Positions 1-18,819 of a stretch of 64,000 nucleotides of DNA are shown here, piece after piece. Below the pieces are notes generated by a model. It was given only the letters and a program-made list of their open reading frames with translations. It did no database searches and had not been told where the DNA came from. Each line of letters starts with the position of its first letter. Within the stretch, counting starts at the first letter, position 1. The DNA comes from REEB95 sp963810055 (GTDB lineage: Bacteria > Pseudomonadota > Alphaproteobacteria > ATCC43930 > CGMCC-115725), in contig CAWEME010000008.1 in NCBI GenBank assembly GCA_963810055.1, positions 124,001-188,000 of the forward strand, read 5' to 3'. A program made the translations under genes and the position numbers.

Positions 1-1
1 C

Positions 2-358
<357 letters not shown>

Positions 359-453
359 AGGCGGATAAAGGAGTATTTTGCGCGGGTTCACGGCGAGGGT
401 TGGCGTGGCGGCTCGCTGCCTATACAAGAGACGGCCAGGGTTGGCGCCCTCAT

Positions 454-529
454 AGGAGCGTAGCTCAACTGGTAGAGCACCGGTCTCCAAAACCGGGGGT
501 TGGGGGTTCGAGCCCCTCCGCTCCTGCCA
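454..529 (+). tRNA. tRNA-Trp (anticodon CCA)
   Basis: A full cloverleaf is visible. The acceptor stem is AGGAGCG/CGCTCCT, the anticodon stem is CCGGT/ACCGG, and the loop CTCCAAA has anticodon CCA at 487-489. The T-loop is TTCGAGC, the discriminator is G, and CCA is encoded at 527-529. It sits between tuf and secE, where alphaproteobacteria usually keep this tRNA. Confidence 0.97.
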
Positions 530-609
530 GCCCGTTCGTTATAAGCATATAAAGGCTGGCTAAATCCGAAGTCTGACGTTATATAAGGCAATCCCCAAAC
601 GGCGTAATC

Positions 610-807
610 ATGGCAAGCATCTCCCCGCTCGAGTTTCTGCGGCAAGTCCGCCAGGAAGTGAGCAAAGTCACCTGGCCCTCGCGCAAGGAGACTGGCGTCA
701 CCACCGCCATGGTTTTCGCCATGGTGGTGCTGGCCGCAGTGTTCTTTTTTCTGGTCGACCAAGTGCTCGCCACCGGCGTGCGTTTCTTTCTCGGGCTCGG
801 AGCTTGA
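610..807 (+). CDS. secE: Preprotein translocase subunit SecE
   Basis: This 65-residue single-span SecE clamps the SecY channel in the inner membrane. The conserved amphipathic segment FLRQVRQEVSKVTWPSRKE (residues about 9-27) is the SecE hallmark. One hydrophobic helix (about residues 34-53) follows. The length is normal for the short alphaproteobacterial form, which lacks the two extra N-terminal spans of E. coli SecE. nusG starts 4 bases after its stop, so the two are co-transcribed. Confidence 0.96.
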   Translation: MASISPLEFLRQVRQEVSKVTWPSRKETGVTTAMVFAMVVLAAVFFFLVDQVLATGVRFFLGLGA

Positions 808-811
808 TGTC

Positions 812-1342
812 ATGACGTCCCGCTGGTACGTGGTCCATGTCTATTCGGGTTTCGAGAAGAAGGTCGCCGAATCGATCAAGGAACAGGCGAAGCAGAAGGG
901 CCTGGGCGATAAATTCGAAGAAGTGCTGGTGCCCACCGAGGAAGTGGTCGAGGTCAAGCGCGGCGCCAAGGTCAGCGCCGAGCGCAAGTTTTTCCCCGGC
1001 TACGTGCTGGTGAAGATGGACCTGACCGACGAGAGTTGGCATCTGGTCAAGAACACGCCCAAGGTGACGGGCTTCCTGGGCGGCAAGGGCCGGCCGGTTC
1101 CGATCACCGAGACCGAGGCGACGCGCATCATCCGCCAGGTCCAGGAAGGCATCGAGCGGCCGAAGCCGTCCATCACCTACGAGATCGGCGAGCAGGTCCG
1201 CGTCTGCGACGGCCCCTTCACCTCCTTCAACGGCTTGGTCGAAGAGGTGGATGAAGAGAAGGCGCGGCTCAAGGTGGCGGTGTCGATCTTCGGCCGCGCC
1301 ACGCCGGTCGAGCTGGAATATTCGCAGGTCGAAAAACTTTAG
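812..1342 (+). CDS. nusG: Transcription termination/antitermination protein NusG
   Basis: This 176-residue NusG binds the RNA polymerase clamp and links it to Rho or to ribosomal S10. The N-terminal NGN domain begins RWYVVHVYSGFEKKV and contains FFPGYVLVKM. The C-terminal KOW domain carries VRVCDGPFTSFNGLVEEVDEEKARLKV (about residues 128-155) and ends in a beta-rich tail. It is the usual partner of secE and lies just upstream of rplK. Confidence 0.98.
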   Translation: MTSRWYVVHVYSGFEKKVAESIKEQAKQKGLGDKFEEVLVPTEEVVEVKRGAKVSAERKFFPGYVLVKMDLTDESWHLVKNTPKVTGFLGGKGRPVPITETEATRIIRQVQEGIERPKPSITYEIGEQVRVCDGPFTSFNGLVEEVDEEKARLKVAVSIFGRATPVELEYSQVEKL

Positions 1343-1372
1343 CTTCTATAAGGGACAAGAAAAGAGACCAAC

Positions 1373-1801
1373 ATGGCCAAGAAGGTCGTCGGATTCATCA
1401 AGCTGCAAGTGCCGGCCGGCAAGGCCAATCCCTCGCCGCCGATCGGCCCCGCCTTGGGCCAGCGCGGCTTGAACATCATGGAGTTCTGCAAGGCCTTCAA
1501 CGCCCAGACCCAGGGCCTCGAGCCCGGCATGCCGGTGCCGGTGATCATCACCGCCTATGCCGACCGCAGCTTCACCTTCATCACCAAATCGCCGCCCAAT
1601 TCCTATTTCCTGCTGAAGGCGGCGGGGATCGAAAAGGGCTCGGGTACGACCGGCAAGGGTTTCGTCGGCAAGGTGACGATGAAGCAGATTCGCGAGATCG
1701 CGAAAAAGAAGATGAACGATTTGAACGCCAAGGACGAAGAGGGCGCCTGCCGCATGCTGGTGGGATCGGCCCGGTCCATGGGCCTCGAAGTGGTGGAGTA
1801 G
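1373..1801 (+). CDS. rplK: 50S ribosomal protein L11
   Basis: L11 (142 residues) binds the GTPase-associated centre of 23S rRNA together with the L10-L12 stalk. The N-terminal glycine/proline-rich segment KLQVPAGKANPSPPIGPALG and the C-terminal RNA-binding end GSARSMGLEVVE are typical. A purine-rich Shine-Dalgarno sequence precedes the ATG. rplA begins 4 bases after the stop. In many bacteria L1 represses this L11-L1 pair by binding the leader mRNA; the leader here was not tested. Confidence 0.98.
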   Translation: MAKKVVGFIKLQVPAGKANPSPPIGPALGQRGLNIMEFCKAFNAQTQGLEPGMPVPVIITAYADRSFTFITKSPPNSYFLLKAAGIEKGSGTTGKGFVGKVTMKQIREIAKKKMNDLNAKDEEGACRMLVGSARSMGLEVVE

Positions 1802-1804
1802 CAA

Positions 1805-2500
1805 ATGGCACATGTCGGCAAGCGCCTGAAAAAGGCTTATGAGGGCATCGACCGCACCGCGTTCTATCCGCCGGCCGAGGCGGTGAAGCTCATCAAGTCG
1901 CACGCCAGCGCCAAATTCGACGAAACCATCGAAGTGGCGATGAACCTCAACATCGACCCCAAGAAGTCGGAGCAGAACGTGCGTGGCTCGGTGGTGCTGC
2001 CGCACGGCACCGGCAAGACGCTGAAGGTGGCCGTGTTCGCCAAGGGCGCCCGCGCCGAGGAGGCCAAGTCCGCCGGCGCCGATATCGTCGGCGCCGAGGA
2101 TCTGGCCGAACAGGTGCAAGCCGGCAAAATCGCGTTCGACCGCTGCATCGCCACGCCCGATATGATGGGCATCGTGGGCCGGCTCGGCAAGGTTCTGGGG
2201 CCGCGCGGCCTGATGCCCAATCCGAAGCTCGGCACCGTCACCGCCAATGTCACCGAAGCCGTCAAGGCGGCTAAGGGCGGCCAGGTCGAGTTCAACACCG
2301 CCAAGGCCAGCATCATCCAGGTCGGCCTCGGCAAGGCGAGTTTCACGGAAGAGGCGCTTTTGGGCAATCTCAAGGCCTTCGTCGGCGCGGTCAGCCGCGC
2401 CAAGCCCCAGGGCATCAAGGGTTCCTTCATCAAGAAGGTGTCCTTGAGCTCGACCATGGGGCCGGGCGTCAAATTGGAGATTTCGGGCCTGACCGCTTAA
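1805..2500 (+). CDS. rplA: 50S ribosomal protein L1
   Basis: L1 (231 residues) forms the mobile stalk near the ribosomal E site and in many bacteria represses its own operon. Family features are KRLKKAYEGIDRTAFYPPAEAVKLIK at the N terminus, the GLMPNPKLGTVT loop, and the C-terminal GIKGSFIKKVSLSSTMGPGVK segment. Length matches the family. It is translated directly after rplK and is followed by a leader of about 300 nt before rplJ. Confidence 0.98.
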   Translation: MAHVGKRLKKAYEGIDRTAFYPPAEAVKLIKSHASAKFDETIEVAMNLNIDPKKSEQNVRGSVVLPHGTGKTLKVAVFAKGARAEEAKSAGADIVGAEDLAEQVQAGKIAFDRCIATPDMMGIVGRLGKVLGPRGLMPNPKLGTVTANVTEAVKAAKGGQVEFNTAKASIIQVGLGKASFTEEALLGNLKAFVGAVSRAKPQGIKGSFIKKVSLSSTMGPGVKLEISGLTA

Positions 2501-2807
2501 AACGCGGGGGCCTTCTTGAAACGCCGCGGTCAATCGGCCGTGGCGCAACCGGGAAAGAGGTGCTAAATCTCTTTCTCTTCTGTCCGAGACTGCGGGTGCC
2601 GGGCGACCGGCTTAAGGGGCTAGATTGGGCCCGCCGGCATGAGACAGGGGTTTTAGGCCAAGACGCGGTTTCCGCGTCCGGCCGGACTTCTGGGACAGGT
2701 CAACCGGGTGCCGGGGATTTTCCCTTCGGGGAATCTCGCCAGCGCCCTTGTGCAACCGATCCGTCGGGGCGGAAAGCCGTGGCGGGTCAACGGCCGGAGA
2801 CGACAGA
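2501..2807 (+). promoter_or_regulatory. rplJL leader (probable L10 autoregulatory region)
   Basis: About 300 bases without a convincing gene separate rplA from rplJ and are rich in short GC hairpins. In proteobacteria this position normally holds the L10 leader, which the L10(L12)4 complex binds to repress translation. I infer the role from position and length and did not fold the RNA. A start codon at 2748 would extend rplJ into this leader, but the added residues do not resemble L10. Confidence 0.5.
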
Positions 2808-3329
2808 GTGGACCGGGATCACAAGAAGAAGCTGGTCGATACGCTGCACGATGCGCTCGCCGATACTACGGTTGTCGTGGTCACCCACCAGACCGGCATG
2901 ACGGTCCAGGAAGTGACCGAACTGCGGCGGCAGATGCGTGCGGCGGGCGCCAATTTCCGCGTGACCAAGAACCGGCTCGCCCAGCGCGCCCTCGCCGGCA
3001 CCAAATTTGAGCAACTGAAGCCGCTGTTCAAGGGCCCGACCGCGATCGCCTTTTCGCGCGATCCGGTGGCGGCAGCCAAGGTGGCTGTCGCCTATGCCGA
3101 AAAGAACCAGAAGCTGACGGTCATCGCCGGTTCCTTGAACGACCGTCCGCTCGATCTCGCGGGCATCAAGGCGCTGGCGACATTGCCGTCGCTCGATCAG
3201 CTGCGTGGCAAGATGATCGGCCTCCTGCAGGCGCCAGCGACCAAGATCGCGGGCGTGCTCCAGGCCCCGGCCGGACAACTGGCCCGTTTGCTCGGTGCCC
3301 ATGCAAGCAAGGCTGGTAAGGCCGCCTAA
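2808..3329 (+). CDS. rplJ: 50S ribosomal protein L10
   Basis: L10 (173 residues) is the base of the stalk that holds the L7/L12 dimers. I chose the GTG at 2808, which gives MDRDHKKKLVDTLHDAL; alphaproteobacterial L10 proteins normally start MDR. The upstream in-frame ATG at 2748 adds 20 residues unlike L10. The RNA-binding part contains NFRVTKNRLAQRAL. The C-terminal helix that binds L12 ends ARLLGAHASKAGKAA. rplL follows after 40 bases. Confidence 0.95.
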   Translation: MDRDHKKKLVDTLHDALADTTVVVVTHQTGMTVQEVTELRRQMRAAGANFRVTKNRLAQRALAGTKFEQLKPLFKGPTAIAFSRDPVAAAKVAVAYAEKNQKLTVIAGSLNDRPLDLAGIKALATLPSLDQLRGKMIGLLQAPATKIAGVLQAPAGQLARLLGAHASKAGKAA

Positions 3330-3369
3330 CCTCAAACCTCGTAACGACTTTCATACCCAGGAGTGACCG

Positions 3370-3750
3370 ATGGCTGATTTGAACGCGATTGTCGAAGAAC
3401 TCTCGAAGCTCTCCGTGTTGGAGGCGGCCGATCTGGCCAAGAAGCTCGAGGAGAAATGGGGCGTCTCGGCGGCGGCCCCGGTGGCCGTGGCGGCCGCGCC
3501 TGCCGGCGGCGCGGCGGCGGGTGCCGCGGCGGCGGAAAAGACCGAATTCACCGTCATCCTGACGGCGGCGGGCGAAAAGAAGATCAATGTCATCAAGGAG
3601 GTGCGCGCGATCACGAGTCTCGGCCTCAAGGAAGCCAAGGATCTGGTCGAGGGCGCCCCCAAGCCGGTCAAGGAAGGCGTCAACAAGGACGAAGCCGCTA
3701 AAATCAAGAAGCAGCTTGAGGAGGCGGGGGCGACGGTCGAGGTTAAATAA
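3370..3750 (+). CDS. rplL: 50S ribosomal protein L7/L12
   Basis: L7/L12 (126 residues) is the multicopy stalk protein that recruits translation GTPases. It has the N-terminal dimerisation helix (about 1-35), an Ala/Gly-rich flexible hinge (about 36-57), and the C-terminal domain with the conserved KTEFTVILTAAGEKKINVIK and GLKEAKDLVEGAPKPVKEGV. A clear Shine-Dalgarno (CAGGAG) precedes the ATG. The length is standard. Confidence 0.98.
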   Translation: MADLNAIVEELSKLSVLEAADLAKKLEEKWGVSAAAPVAVAAAPAGGAAAGAAAAEKTEFTVILTAAGEKKINVIKEVRAITSLGLKEAKDLVEGAPKPVKEGVNKDEAAKIKKQLEEAGATVEVK

Positions 3751-3761
3751 GCCATTAGGGC

Positions 3762-3792
3762 TTGACCGGCGGGGCGAAGCGGGCGATATATA
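3762..3792 (+). promoter_or_regulatory. Candidate internal promoter between rplL and rpoB
   Basis: The 238-base rplL-rpoB gap contains TTGACC (3762-3767) followed 17-19 bases later by an AT-rich GATATATATT box, standing out in GC-rich DNA. A separate promoter or attenuator for rpoBC is common at this place. The spacing is not ideal and this is sequence inspection only. I see no coding region in the rest of the gap (3751-3988). Confidence 0.35.
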
Positions 3793-3988
3793 TTGCTACA
3801 TGCCGATTCATCCTGCCGGTTACCAAACCGGGGCGCGGGGCAACTCGCGCTCGCGGGTTTTTGCCGTTTTAAGAACCGCAACTTCAAGGTCCGGGTTTTG
3901 ACGAATCGCCGTCTCTAGAGGTCTGGTTGGGAGTTTTGCCGCATCGCTAGCCAACGTGGCTGAGCGCGGCATCGGTTAAGGAGCATCC

Positions 3989-8167
<4,179 letters not shown>

Positions 8168-8201
8168 GCCACCGTCCGCGACCCAGGATAAGGACCGTTC
8201 A

Positions 8202-12539
<4,338 letters not shown>

Positions 12540-12566
12540 TAAGCCGCCGAATTCGGGACAACGGAC

Positions 12567-12592
12567 AAGGGACTCTCCACCGGCCCCTTTTT
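12567..12592 (+). terminator. Possible rho-independent terminator after rpoC
   Basis: A short stem AAGGG/CCCTT with a 13-base loop is followed by a run of five T, 27 bases after the rpoC stop. The stem is weak, but its position between rpoBC and the separate str promoter supports the call. Confidence 0.45.
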
Positions 12593-12696
12593 CGTCGCCT
12601 TTTCGGGCCGGTATCGGCGATTTTTTGCTCCCCCTTGCCCCCGGCTAAACCCGCCTCGGGCCTGGGGAAAACCTCGCTCCCCGGCCCTGATCCGGC

Positions 12697-12725
12697 TTGA
12701 CGGGGTGGGGTCCGATCAATAGTAT
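12697..12725 (+). promoter_or_regulatory. Promoter of the str (rpsL-rpsG-fusA-tuf) operon
   Basis: TTGACG (12697-12702) and TAGTAT (12720-12725) are separated by 17 bases, a close match to a sigma-70 promoter. They lie about 190 bases before rpsL, inside the 373-base rpoC-rpsL gap. No gene is seen in the rest of that gap. Because the S10 operon follows tuf closely, this promoter may also feed it. Confidence 0.6.
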
Positions 12726-12912
12726 CCGCGCACCCTTGAAGGGGGCTGGCCGTAGGTAGCCATCCTAGACGCAGCTTGGTCGCCTAAGCTTCCAACTGGC
12801 TTTGCGCCGTGAAAGACGGCGCGCCTATTCTGGGGTTTTGTTTTAGCCGTGACGGCGGCGCGACGTAAGGCGCCCTGGCGCGGCTGTTTCGCTTGTAAGG
12901 AATGGACGAGAG

Positions 12913-13284
12913 ATGCCGACGATAAATCAGCTGGTCAACCAACCGCGCCGGCCACTTGCCGCGCGCAATAAGGTGCCGGCGTTGGCGCAAAGCCCGCAGA
13001 AGCGCGGCGTCTGTACGCGCGTCTATACCACGACGCCGAAGAAGCCCAATTCCGCGTTGCGCAAGGTTGCGCGCGTGCGCCTCACCAACGCCTTCGAGGT
13101 CACCAGCTACATCCCTGGCGAAGGTCATAACCTGCAAGAGCATTCGGTGGTGCTGATCCGCGGCGGCCGCGTCAAGGATCTGCCCGGCGTGCGCTATCAC
13201 ATCATTCGCGGCACGCTCGACACCCAGGGCGTCAAGGACCGCAAGCAGCGCCGCTCCAAATACGGCGCCAAGCGTCCGAAGTAG
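12913..13284 (+). CDS. rpsL: 30S ribosomal protein S12
   Basis: S12 (123 residues) sits at the decoding centre. MPTINQLVNQPRRPL, the TTTPKKPNSALRK loop and GEGHNLQEHSVVLIRGGRVKDLPGV are all present. The two lysines linked to streptomycin sensitivity are in the wild-type state, so no streptomycin-resistance change is apparent. rpsG follows 8 bases after the stop. Confidence 0.99.
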   Translation: MPTINQLVNQPRRPLAARNKVPALAQSPQKRGVCTRVYTTTPKKPNSALRKVARVRLTNAFEVTSYIPGEGHNLQEHSVVLIRGGRVKDLPGVRYHIIRGTLDTQGVKDRKQRRSKYGAKRPK

Positions 13285-13292
13285 AGAAGCCC

Positions 13293-13763
13293 ATGTCACG
13301 CCGCCGCGCCGCCGTCAAACGCGAAGTCCTGCCGGACGCCAAATTCGGCAACGACGTTCTCACCAAATTCATGAATTGCCTGATGTATCAGGGCAAGAAG
13401 TCGGTCGCCGAAAGCATCGTCTACGGCGCGCTCGACCGCGTCGCTAAGCGTTCGGGCCAGGATCCTCTCAAGACCTTTCTCGACGCGCTTGGCAACGTCA
13501 AGCCCTCGGTCGAGGTGCGCTCGCGCCGCGTCGGCGGTGCCACATATCAAGTCCCGGTCGAAGTGCGGCTGGAGCGCGGCCAGGCGCTGGCCATCCGCTG
13601 GATCATCGGGTCTGCGCGCGAGCGCAACGAACACACCATGGAAGAACGTCTTTCGGGCGAATTGATGGACGCCGCCAACAACCGCGGCAACGCGGTGAAG
13701 AAGCGGGAAGATACGCATCGCATGGCCGATGCGAATAAAGCTTTCTCGCATTACCGCTGGTAA
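13293..13763 (+). CDS. rpsG: 30S ribosomal protein S7
   Basis: S7 (156 residues) nucleates assembly of the 30S head and contacts mRNA near the E site. It begins MSRRRAAVKREVLPDAKFGN and contains MYQGKKSVAESIVYGALD and the conserved VGGATYQVPVEVR. The C-terminal arm ends AFSHYRW. Length is standard. It lies between rpsL and fusA, as in the classical str operon. Confidence 0.99.
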   Translation: MSRRRAAVKREVLPDAKFGNDVLTKFMNCLMYQGKKSVAESIVYGALDRVAKRSGQDPLKTFLDALGNVKPSVEVRSRRVGGATYQVPVEVRLERGQALAIRWIIGSARERNEHTMEERLSGELMDAANNRGNAVKKREDTHRMADANKAFSHYRW

Positions 13764-13786
13764 GCCAGCGGTTCCCGGAGTAACTC

Positions 13787-15862
13787 ATGCCTCGCGTCAC
13801 GCCCCTCGATCGTTACCGCAATATCGGCATCATGGCTCACATCGATGCCGGCAAGACGACCACGACCGAGCGCATCCTTTATTACACCGGCCGCTCCTAC
13901 AAGATCGGCGAGGTTCATGAGGGCACCGCCACCATGGACTGGATGGAGCAGGAGCAGGAACGCGGCATCACCATCACCTCGGCTGCGACCACCTGTTTCT
14001 GGCGCGATCACCGCATCAATATCATCGATACGCCGGGCCATGTCGACTTCACCATCGAGGTTGAGCGTAGCTTGCGCGTGCTCGACGGCGCGGTGACCGT
14101 GTTCGATTCCGTGGCAGGCGTCGAGCCGCAATCTGAGACGGTGTGGCGCCAGGCCGACAAATACGGCGTACCGCGCATCTGTTTCGTCAACAAGATGGAC
14201 CGCGTCGGCACCAATTTCTTCCGTACCGTCGACATGATCGTCGACCGGCTCGGCGCCAAGCCGCTGGTGCTGCAACTGCCGATGGGTGTCGAGAGCGAAT
14301 TCTCCGGCGTCATCGATCTGGTACGCATGAAGGCGATCAAGTGGCAGGACGAAACCCTGGGCGCCAAGTTCGACGTCATCGACATTCCCGCCGACATGGC
14401 GAAGCAGGCGGCCGAATACCGCCACAAGCTGCTCGAGATGGCGATCGAGCAGGACGACGCTGCGCTCGAAGCTTATCTCGCCGGCAAGGAGCCGGACGAA
14501 GTCACACTCATCAAATGCATCCGAAAGGGCACCGTCGCCTTTGCCTTCGTACCGGTGATTTGCGGCTCGGCCTTCAAGAACAAGGGCGTCCAGCCGTTGC
14601 TTGACGCGGTGGTGGATTATCTTCCGGCGCCGACCGACATCGCCGCCATCAAGGGCACGAAGATGGACACCGACGAACCTATCGAGCGCCATGCTTCGGA
14701 TGACGAGCCCTTCGCCGCTCTCGCCTTCAAGATCATGACTGATCCCTTTGTCGGTTCGCTGACCTTCGCACGGATATATTCCGGCATCCTGACCACGAGC
14801 TCGATGGTGCTGAATTCGGTCAAGGACAACCGGGAGCGCATCGGCCGTATGCTGTTGATGCACGCCAACCACCGCGAAGACATCAAGGAGGCTCGCGCCG
14901 GCGATATCGTCGCGCTGGCTGGACTCAAAAACACCACCACCGGCGACACGTTGTGCGATCCCGACAACCCCGTGGTGTTGGAGCGCATGGAATTTCCCGA
15001 GCCCGTCATCGAGATCGCGGTTGAACCCAAGACCAAGGCCGATCAGGAAAAGATGGGCGCGGCGCTGGCGCGACTTGCCACCGAGGATCCCTCGTTCCGC
15101 GTCGCGGTCGACAAGGAAAGCGGCCAGACCGTCATCAAGGGCATGGGCGAACTGCACCTCGAGATCATCGTCGACCGCATGAAGCGCGAGTTCAAGGTCG
15201 AGGCCAATGTCGGCGCGCCGCAGGTGGCCTATCGCGAGACCATTACTCGCGCTTCTGAGGTCGATTACACCCACAAGAAGCAGACCGGCGGCTCGGGCCA
15301 GTTCGCCCGCGTCAAGATCCGTTTCGAGCCGCTGCCGCCGGGTTCCGGCTATCAGTTCGAGAACGACGTCGTCGGCGGCACCGTGCCCAAGGAATACATC
15401 CCCGGCGTGGAAAAGGGCCTGAAAGGCTCGATCGACAACGGCGTGTTGGCGGGCTTCCCGGTGATTGACTTCAAGGCGACGCTCTATGACGGCGCCTATC
15501 ACGATGTTGATTCCAGCGCGCTCGCCTTCGAAATCGCGTCACGCGCCGCCTTCAAGGAAGGCATCTCGAAGGCCGGTCCCAAGCTCTTGGAGCCGATCAT
15601 GCGCGTCGAGGTGGTGACGCCCCGGGACTACATGGGCGACGTCATCGGCGACCTGAACAGCCGGCGCGGGCGCATCACCGGCCAGGACCAGCGCGGCAAC
15701 GCGGAAGTCATCAACGCCATGGTACCACTTGCCAACATGTTCGGTTACGTCAACACCCTGCGCTCGATGAGTCAGGGCCGCGCGCAGTACACCATGCATT
15801 TCGATCATTACGAGCAAGTACCCCAGGCGGTTGCGGACGAAGTCCGCGCCAAGATGGCTTGA
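13787..15862 (+). CDS. fusA: Elongation factor G
   Basis: EF-G (691 residues) is the translocation GTPase. The G1 loop is AHIDAGKTTTTERIL (about residues 18-32), the G3 element DTPGHVDFTIEVERSL, and G4 NKMD. The switch I RGITI and domain IV sequences (TGGSGQFARVKI) are intact. An RBS (CGGAG) precedes the ATG. It lies between rpsG and the second tuf gene. Confidence 0.99.
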   Translation: MPRVTPLDRYRNIGIMAHIDAGKTTTTERILYYTGRSYKIGEVHEGTATMDWMEQEQERGITITSAATTCFWRDHRINIIDTPGHVDFTIEVERSLRVLDGAVTVFDSVAGVEPQSETVWRQADKYGVPRICFVNKMDRVGTNFFRTVDMIVDRLGAKPLVLQLPMGVESEFSGVIDLVRMKAIKWQDETLGAKFDVIDIPADMAKQAAEYRHKLLEMAIEQDDAALEAYLAGKEPDEVTLIKCIRKGTVAFAFVPVICGSAFKNKGVQPLLDAVVDYLPAPTDIAAIKGTKMDTDEPIERHASDDEPFAALAFKIMTDPFVGSLTFARIYSGILTTSSMVLNSVKDNRERIGRMLLMHANHREDIKEARAGDIVALAGLKNTTTGDTLCDPDNPVVLERMEFPEPVIEIAVEPKTKADQEKMGAALARLATEDPSFRVAVDKESGQTVIKGMGELHLEIIVDRMKREFKVEANVGAPQVAYRETITRASEVDYTHKKQTGGSGQFARVKIRFEPLPPGSGYQFENDVVGGTVPKEYIPGVEKGLKGSIDNGVLAGFPVIDFKATLYDGAYHDVDSSALAFEIASRAAFKEGISKAGPKLLEPIMRVEVVTPRDYMGDVIGDLNSRRGRITGQDQRGNAEVINAMVPLANMFGYVNTLRSMSQGRAQYTMHFDHYEQVPQAVADEVRAKMA

Positions 15863-15892
15863 GACCAACGGAATTGAACGGAGAATAAACCC

Positions 15893-17085
<1,193 letters not shown>

Positions 17086-17120
17086 GGGCGGCGAAGAGAC
17101 GGAAAGAACGGGAAACACCC

Positions 17121-17435
17121 ATGGCCCTCGACAACCAGAATATCCGCATCCGCTTGCGCGCTTACGATCATCGCATCCTCGATCAGTCGACGAGCGAGAT
17201 CGTCAATACCGCCAAGCGGACCGGGGCGCGGGTGCGCGGGCCGATCCCGTTGCCGACCAAGATCGAGAAGTTCACCGTCAACCGCTCGCCACACATCGAC
17301 AAGAAGTCGCGCGAGCAATTCGAGATTCGCACCCATAAGCGGGTGCTCGACATCGTCGATCCGACGCCGCAGACCGTGGACGCGCTGATGAAGCTCGACC
17401 TCGCCGCCGGCGTCGATGTCGAGATCAAGCTCTAG
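17121..17435 (+). CDS. rpsJ: 30S ribosomal protein S10 (NusE)
   Basis: S10 (104 residues) is part of the 30S head and, as NusE, of the antitermination complex. It contains IRIRLRAYDHRILDQSTSEIV, the GPIPLPTKIEKFTVNRSPH loop and the EIRTHKRVLDI strand. It opens the S10 operon only 35 bases after tuf, so it is probably read through from the str promoter. Confidence 0.98.
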   Translation: MALDNQNIRIRLRAYDHRILDQSTSEIVNTAKRTGARVRGPIPLPTKIEKFTVNRSPHIDKKSREQFEIRTHKRVLDIVDPTPQTVDALMKLDLAAGVDVEIKL

Positions 17436-17443
17436 GGAAAATC

Positions 17444-18202
17444 ATGCGCACGGGCCTGATCGCGAAGAAAATGGGCATGACCCGCCTATTCACTGAGGAC
17501 GGCAATCATCTGCCGGTTACGGTGCTGAAGGTGGACGATTGCCGCGTAATATCCGTGCGCACGGCGGAGAAGGACGGCTATACCGCGCTCCAGCTCGGCA
17601 CCGGCAAGGCCAAGGTCAAGAACGTGTCGCAGGCACAACGCGGCCATTACGCCAAGGCCAAGATCGAGCCCAAGGCGAAGCTGGTCGAATTTCGCGTTTC
17701 GCCCGAGGCATTGCTCGAGGTGGGTGCCGAGGTCAAGGCCACGCATTTCGCTGCCGGCCAGTTGGTCGACGTCACCGGCACCACCATCGGTAAGGGTTTT
17801 GCCGGTGTCATGAAGCGGCATAATTTCGGCGGCTTGCGCGCCAGCCACGGCGTTTCGGTCTCGCATAGAAGTCATGGTTCAACGGGTCAACGCCAGGATC
17901 CCGGCAAGGTGTTCAAGAACAAGAAAATGGCGGGCCATATGGGCGATGTGCGCGCGACCACGCAGAATCTCCGCGTCGTCTCGGCGGATGAGGCGCGCGG
18001 CCTGATCATGGTCGAGGGCGCGGTGCCCGGCTCTCCCGGCGGCTATGTGCTGGTCCGGGACGCGATCCGGCGCAAGATCGTGCCGCGCTTCAAGCCGAAG
18101 ATGCCGGAAAAGGCCGCCAGGCCCCAAGCCAAAGCGCCCGACCGGGCCGCCGACAAGGGCAAGGCGCCGGCCAAGCCGGCCGCCGGAGGCGACAAGAAAT
18201 GA
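17444..18202 (+). CDS. rplC: 50S ribosomal protein L3 with charged C-terminal tail
   Basis: L3 (252 residues) is an early assembly protein near the peptidyl transferase centre. It begins MRTGLIAKKMGMTRLFTEDG and contains KGFAGVMKRHNFGGLRASHG and the GHMGDVR loop. After the normal end of the domain (about residue 210) there is an extra tail of about 40 residues rich in Lys, Ala and Pro (PQAKAPDRAADKGKAPAKP). The stop overlaps the rplD start (ATGA). Confidence 0.97.
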   Translation: MRTGLIAKKMGMTRLFTEDGNHLPVTVLKVDDCRVISVRTAEKDGYTALQLGTGKAKVKNVSQAQRGHYAKAKIEPKAKLVEFRVSPEALLEVGAEVKATHFAAGQLVDVTGTTIGKGFAGVMKRHNFGGLRASHGVSVSHRSHGSTGQRQDPGKVFKNKKMAGHMGDVRATTQNLRVVSADEARGLIMVEGAVPGSPGGYVLVRDAIRRKIVPRFKPKMPEKAARPQAKAPDRAADKGKAPAKPAAGGDKK

Positions 18203-18819
18203 AGCTCGCGGTCAAAAGCCTCGATAATAAGGAAGTCGGCGATATCGAGCTCGCCGACGAAGTCTTCGGCCTGCCGATGCGCAAGGACATCCTGGCGCGC
18301 GTGGTGCAGTGGCAGCTCGCCAAGCGCCGCGCCGGCACGCACAAGACCAAAGGCATCAGCGACATCCAGGGCACCACCAAGAAGCCATGGAAGCAAAAGG
18401 GCACCGGCCGCGCGCGCCAGGGCTCGTTGCGTTCACCTCAATTTCGGGGCGGCGCCGTTATCTTCGGCCCGGTGGTCAGAAGCCACGAGTACTCTGTCCA
18501 GAAAAAGGTGCGCCGCCTCGCACTCAAGACCGCGCTTTCGGCCAAGCAGGCCGAAGGCAAGCTGGTTGTGCTTGACCAGGCGCAGGCCAAGGACGCCAAG
18601 ACCAAGAATCTCGCCCAGCGTTTCGAGAAGCTCGGCTGGCATTCGGTGCTGATCATCGGCGGGCCGCAGCTCGACGAGAGCTTCGCCAAGGCCGCGCGCA
18701 ACCTGCCCGATGTCGATGTGCTGCCGCTCGCCGGCGCTAATGTCTACGACATCATGCGCCGCGATACGCTGGTGCTGACGCGCGAAGCGGTCCAGGGCCT
18801 GGAGGCGCGCCTCAAATGA
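18199..18819 (+). CDS. rplD: 50S ribosomal protein L4
   Basis: L4 (206 residues) lines the exit tunnel. The long loop with KKPWKQKGTGRARQGSLRSPQFRGGAVIFGP is diagnostic. Its start overlaps the rplC stop, and its own stop overlaps the next start, which indicates translational coupling. E. coli L4 regulates its operon; no comparable leader is obvious here because rpsJ follows tuf so closely. Confidence 0.98.
   Translation: MKLAVKSLDNKEVGDIELADEVFGLPMRKDILARVVQWQLAKRRAGTHKTKGISDIQGTTKKPWKQKGTGRARQGSLRSPQFRGGAVIFGPVVRSHEYSVQKKVRRLALKTALSAKQAEGKLVVLDQAQAKDAKTKNLAQRFEKLGWHSVLIIGGPQLDESFAKAARNLPDVDVLPLAGANVYDIMRRDTLVLTREAVQGLEARLK

Noticed and set aside
2748..2807. A longer rplJ starting at 2748
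   Set aside because: The extra residues (CNRSVGAESRGGSTAGD) do not resemble L10, while the GTG at 2808 gives the usual MDR start.
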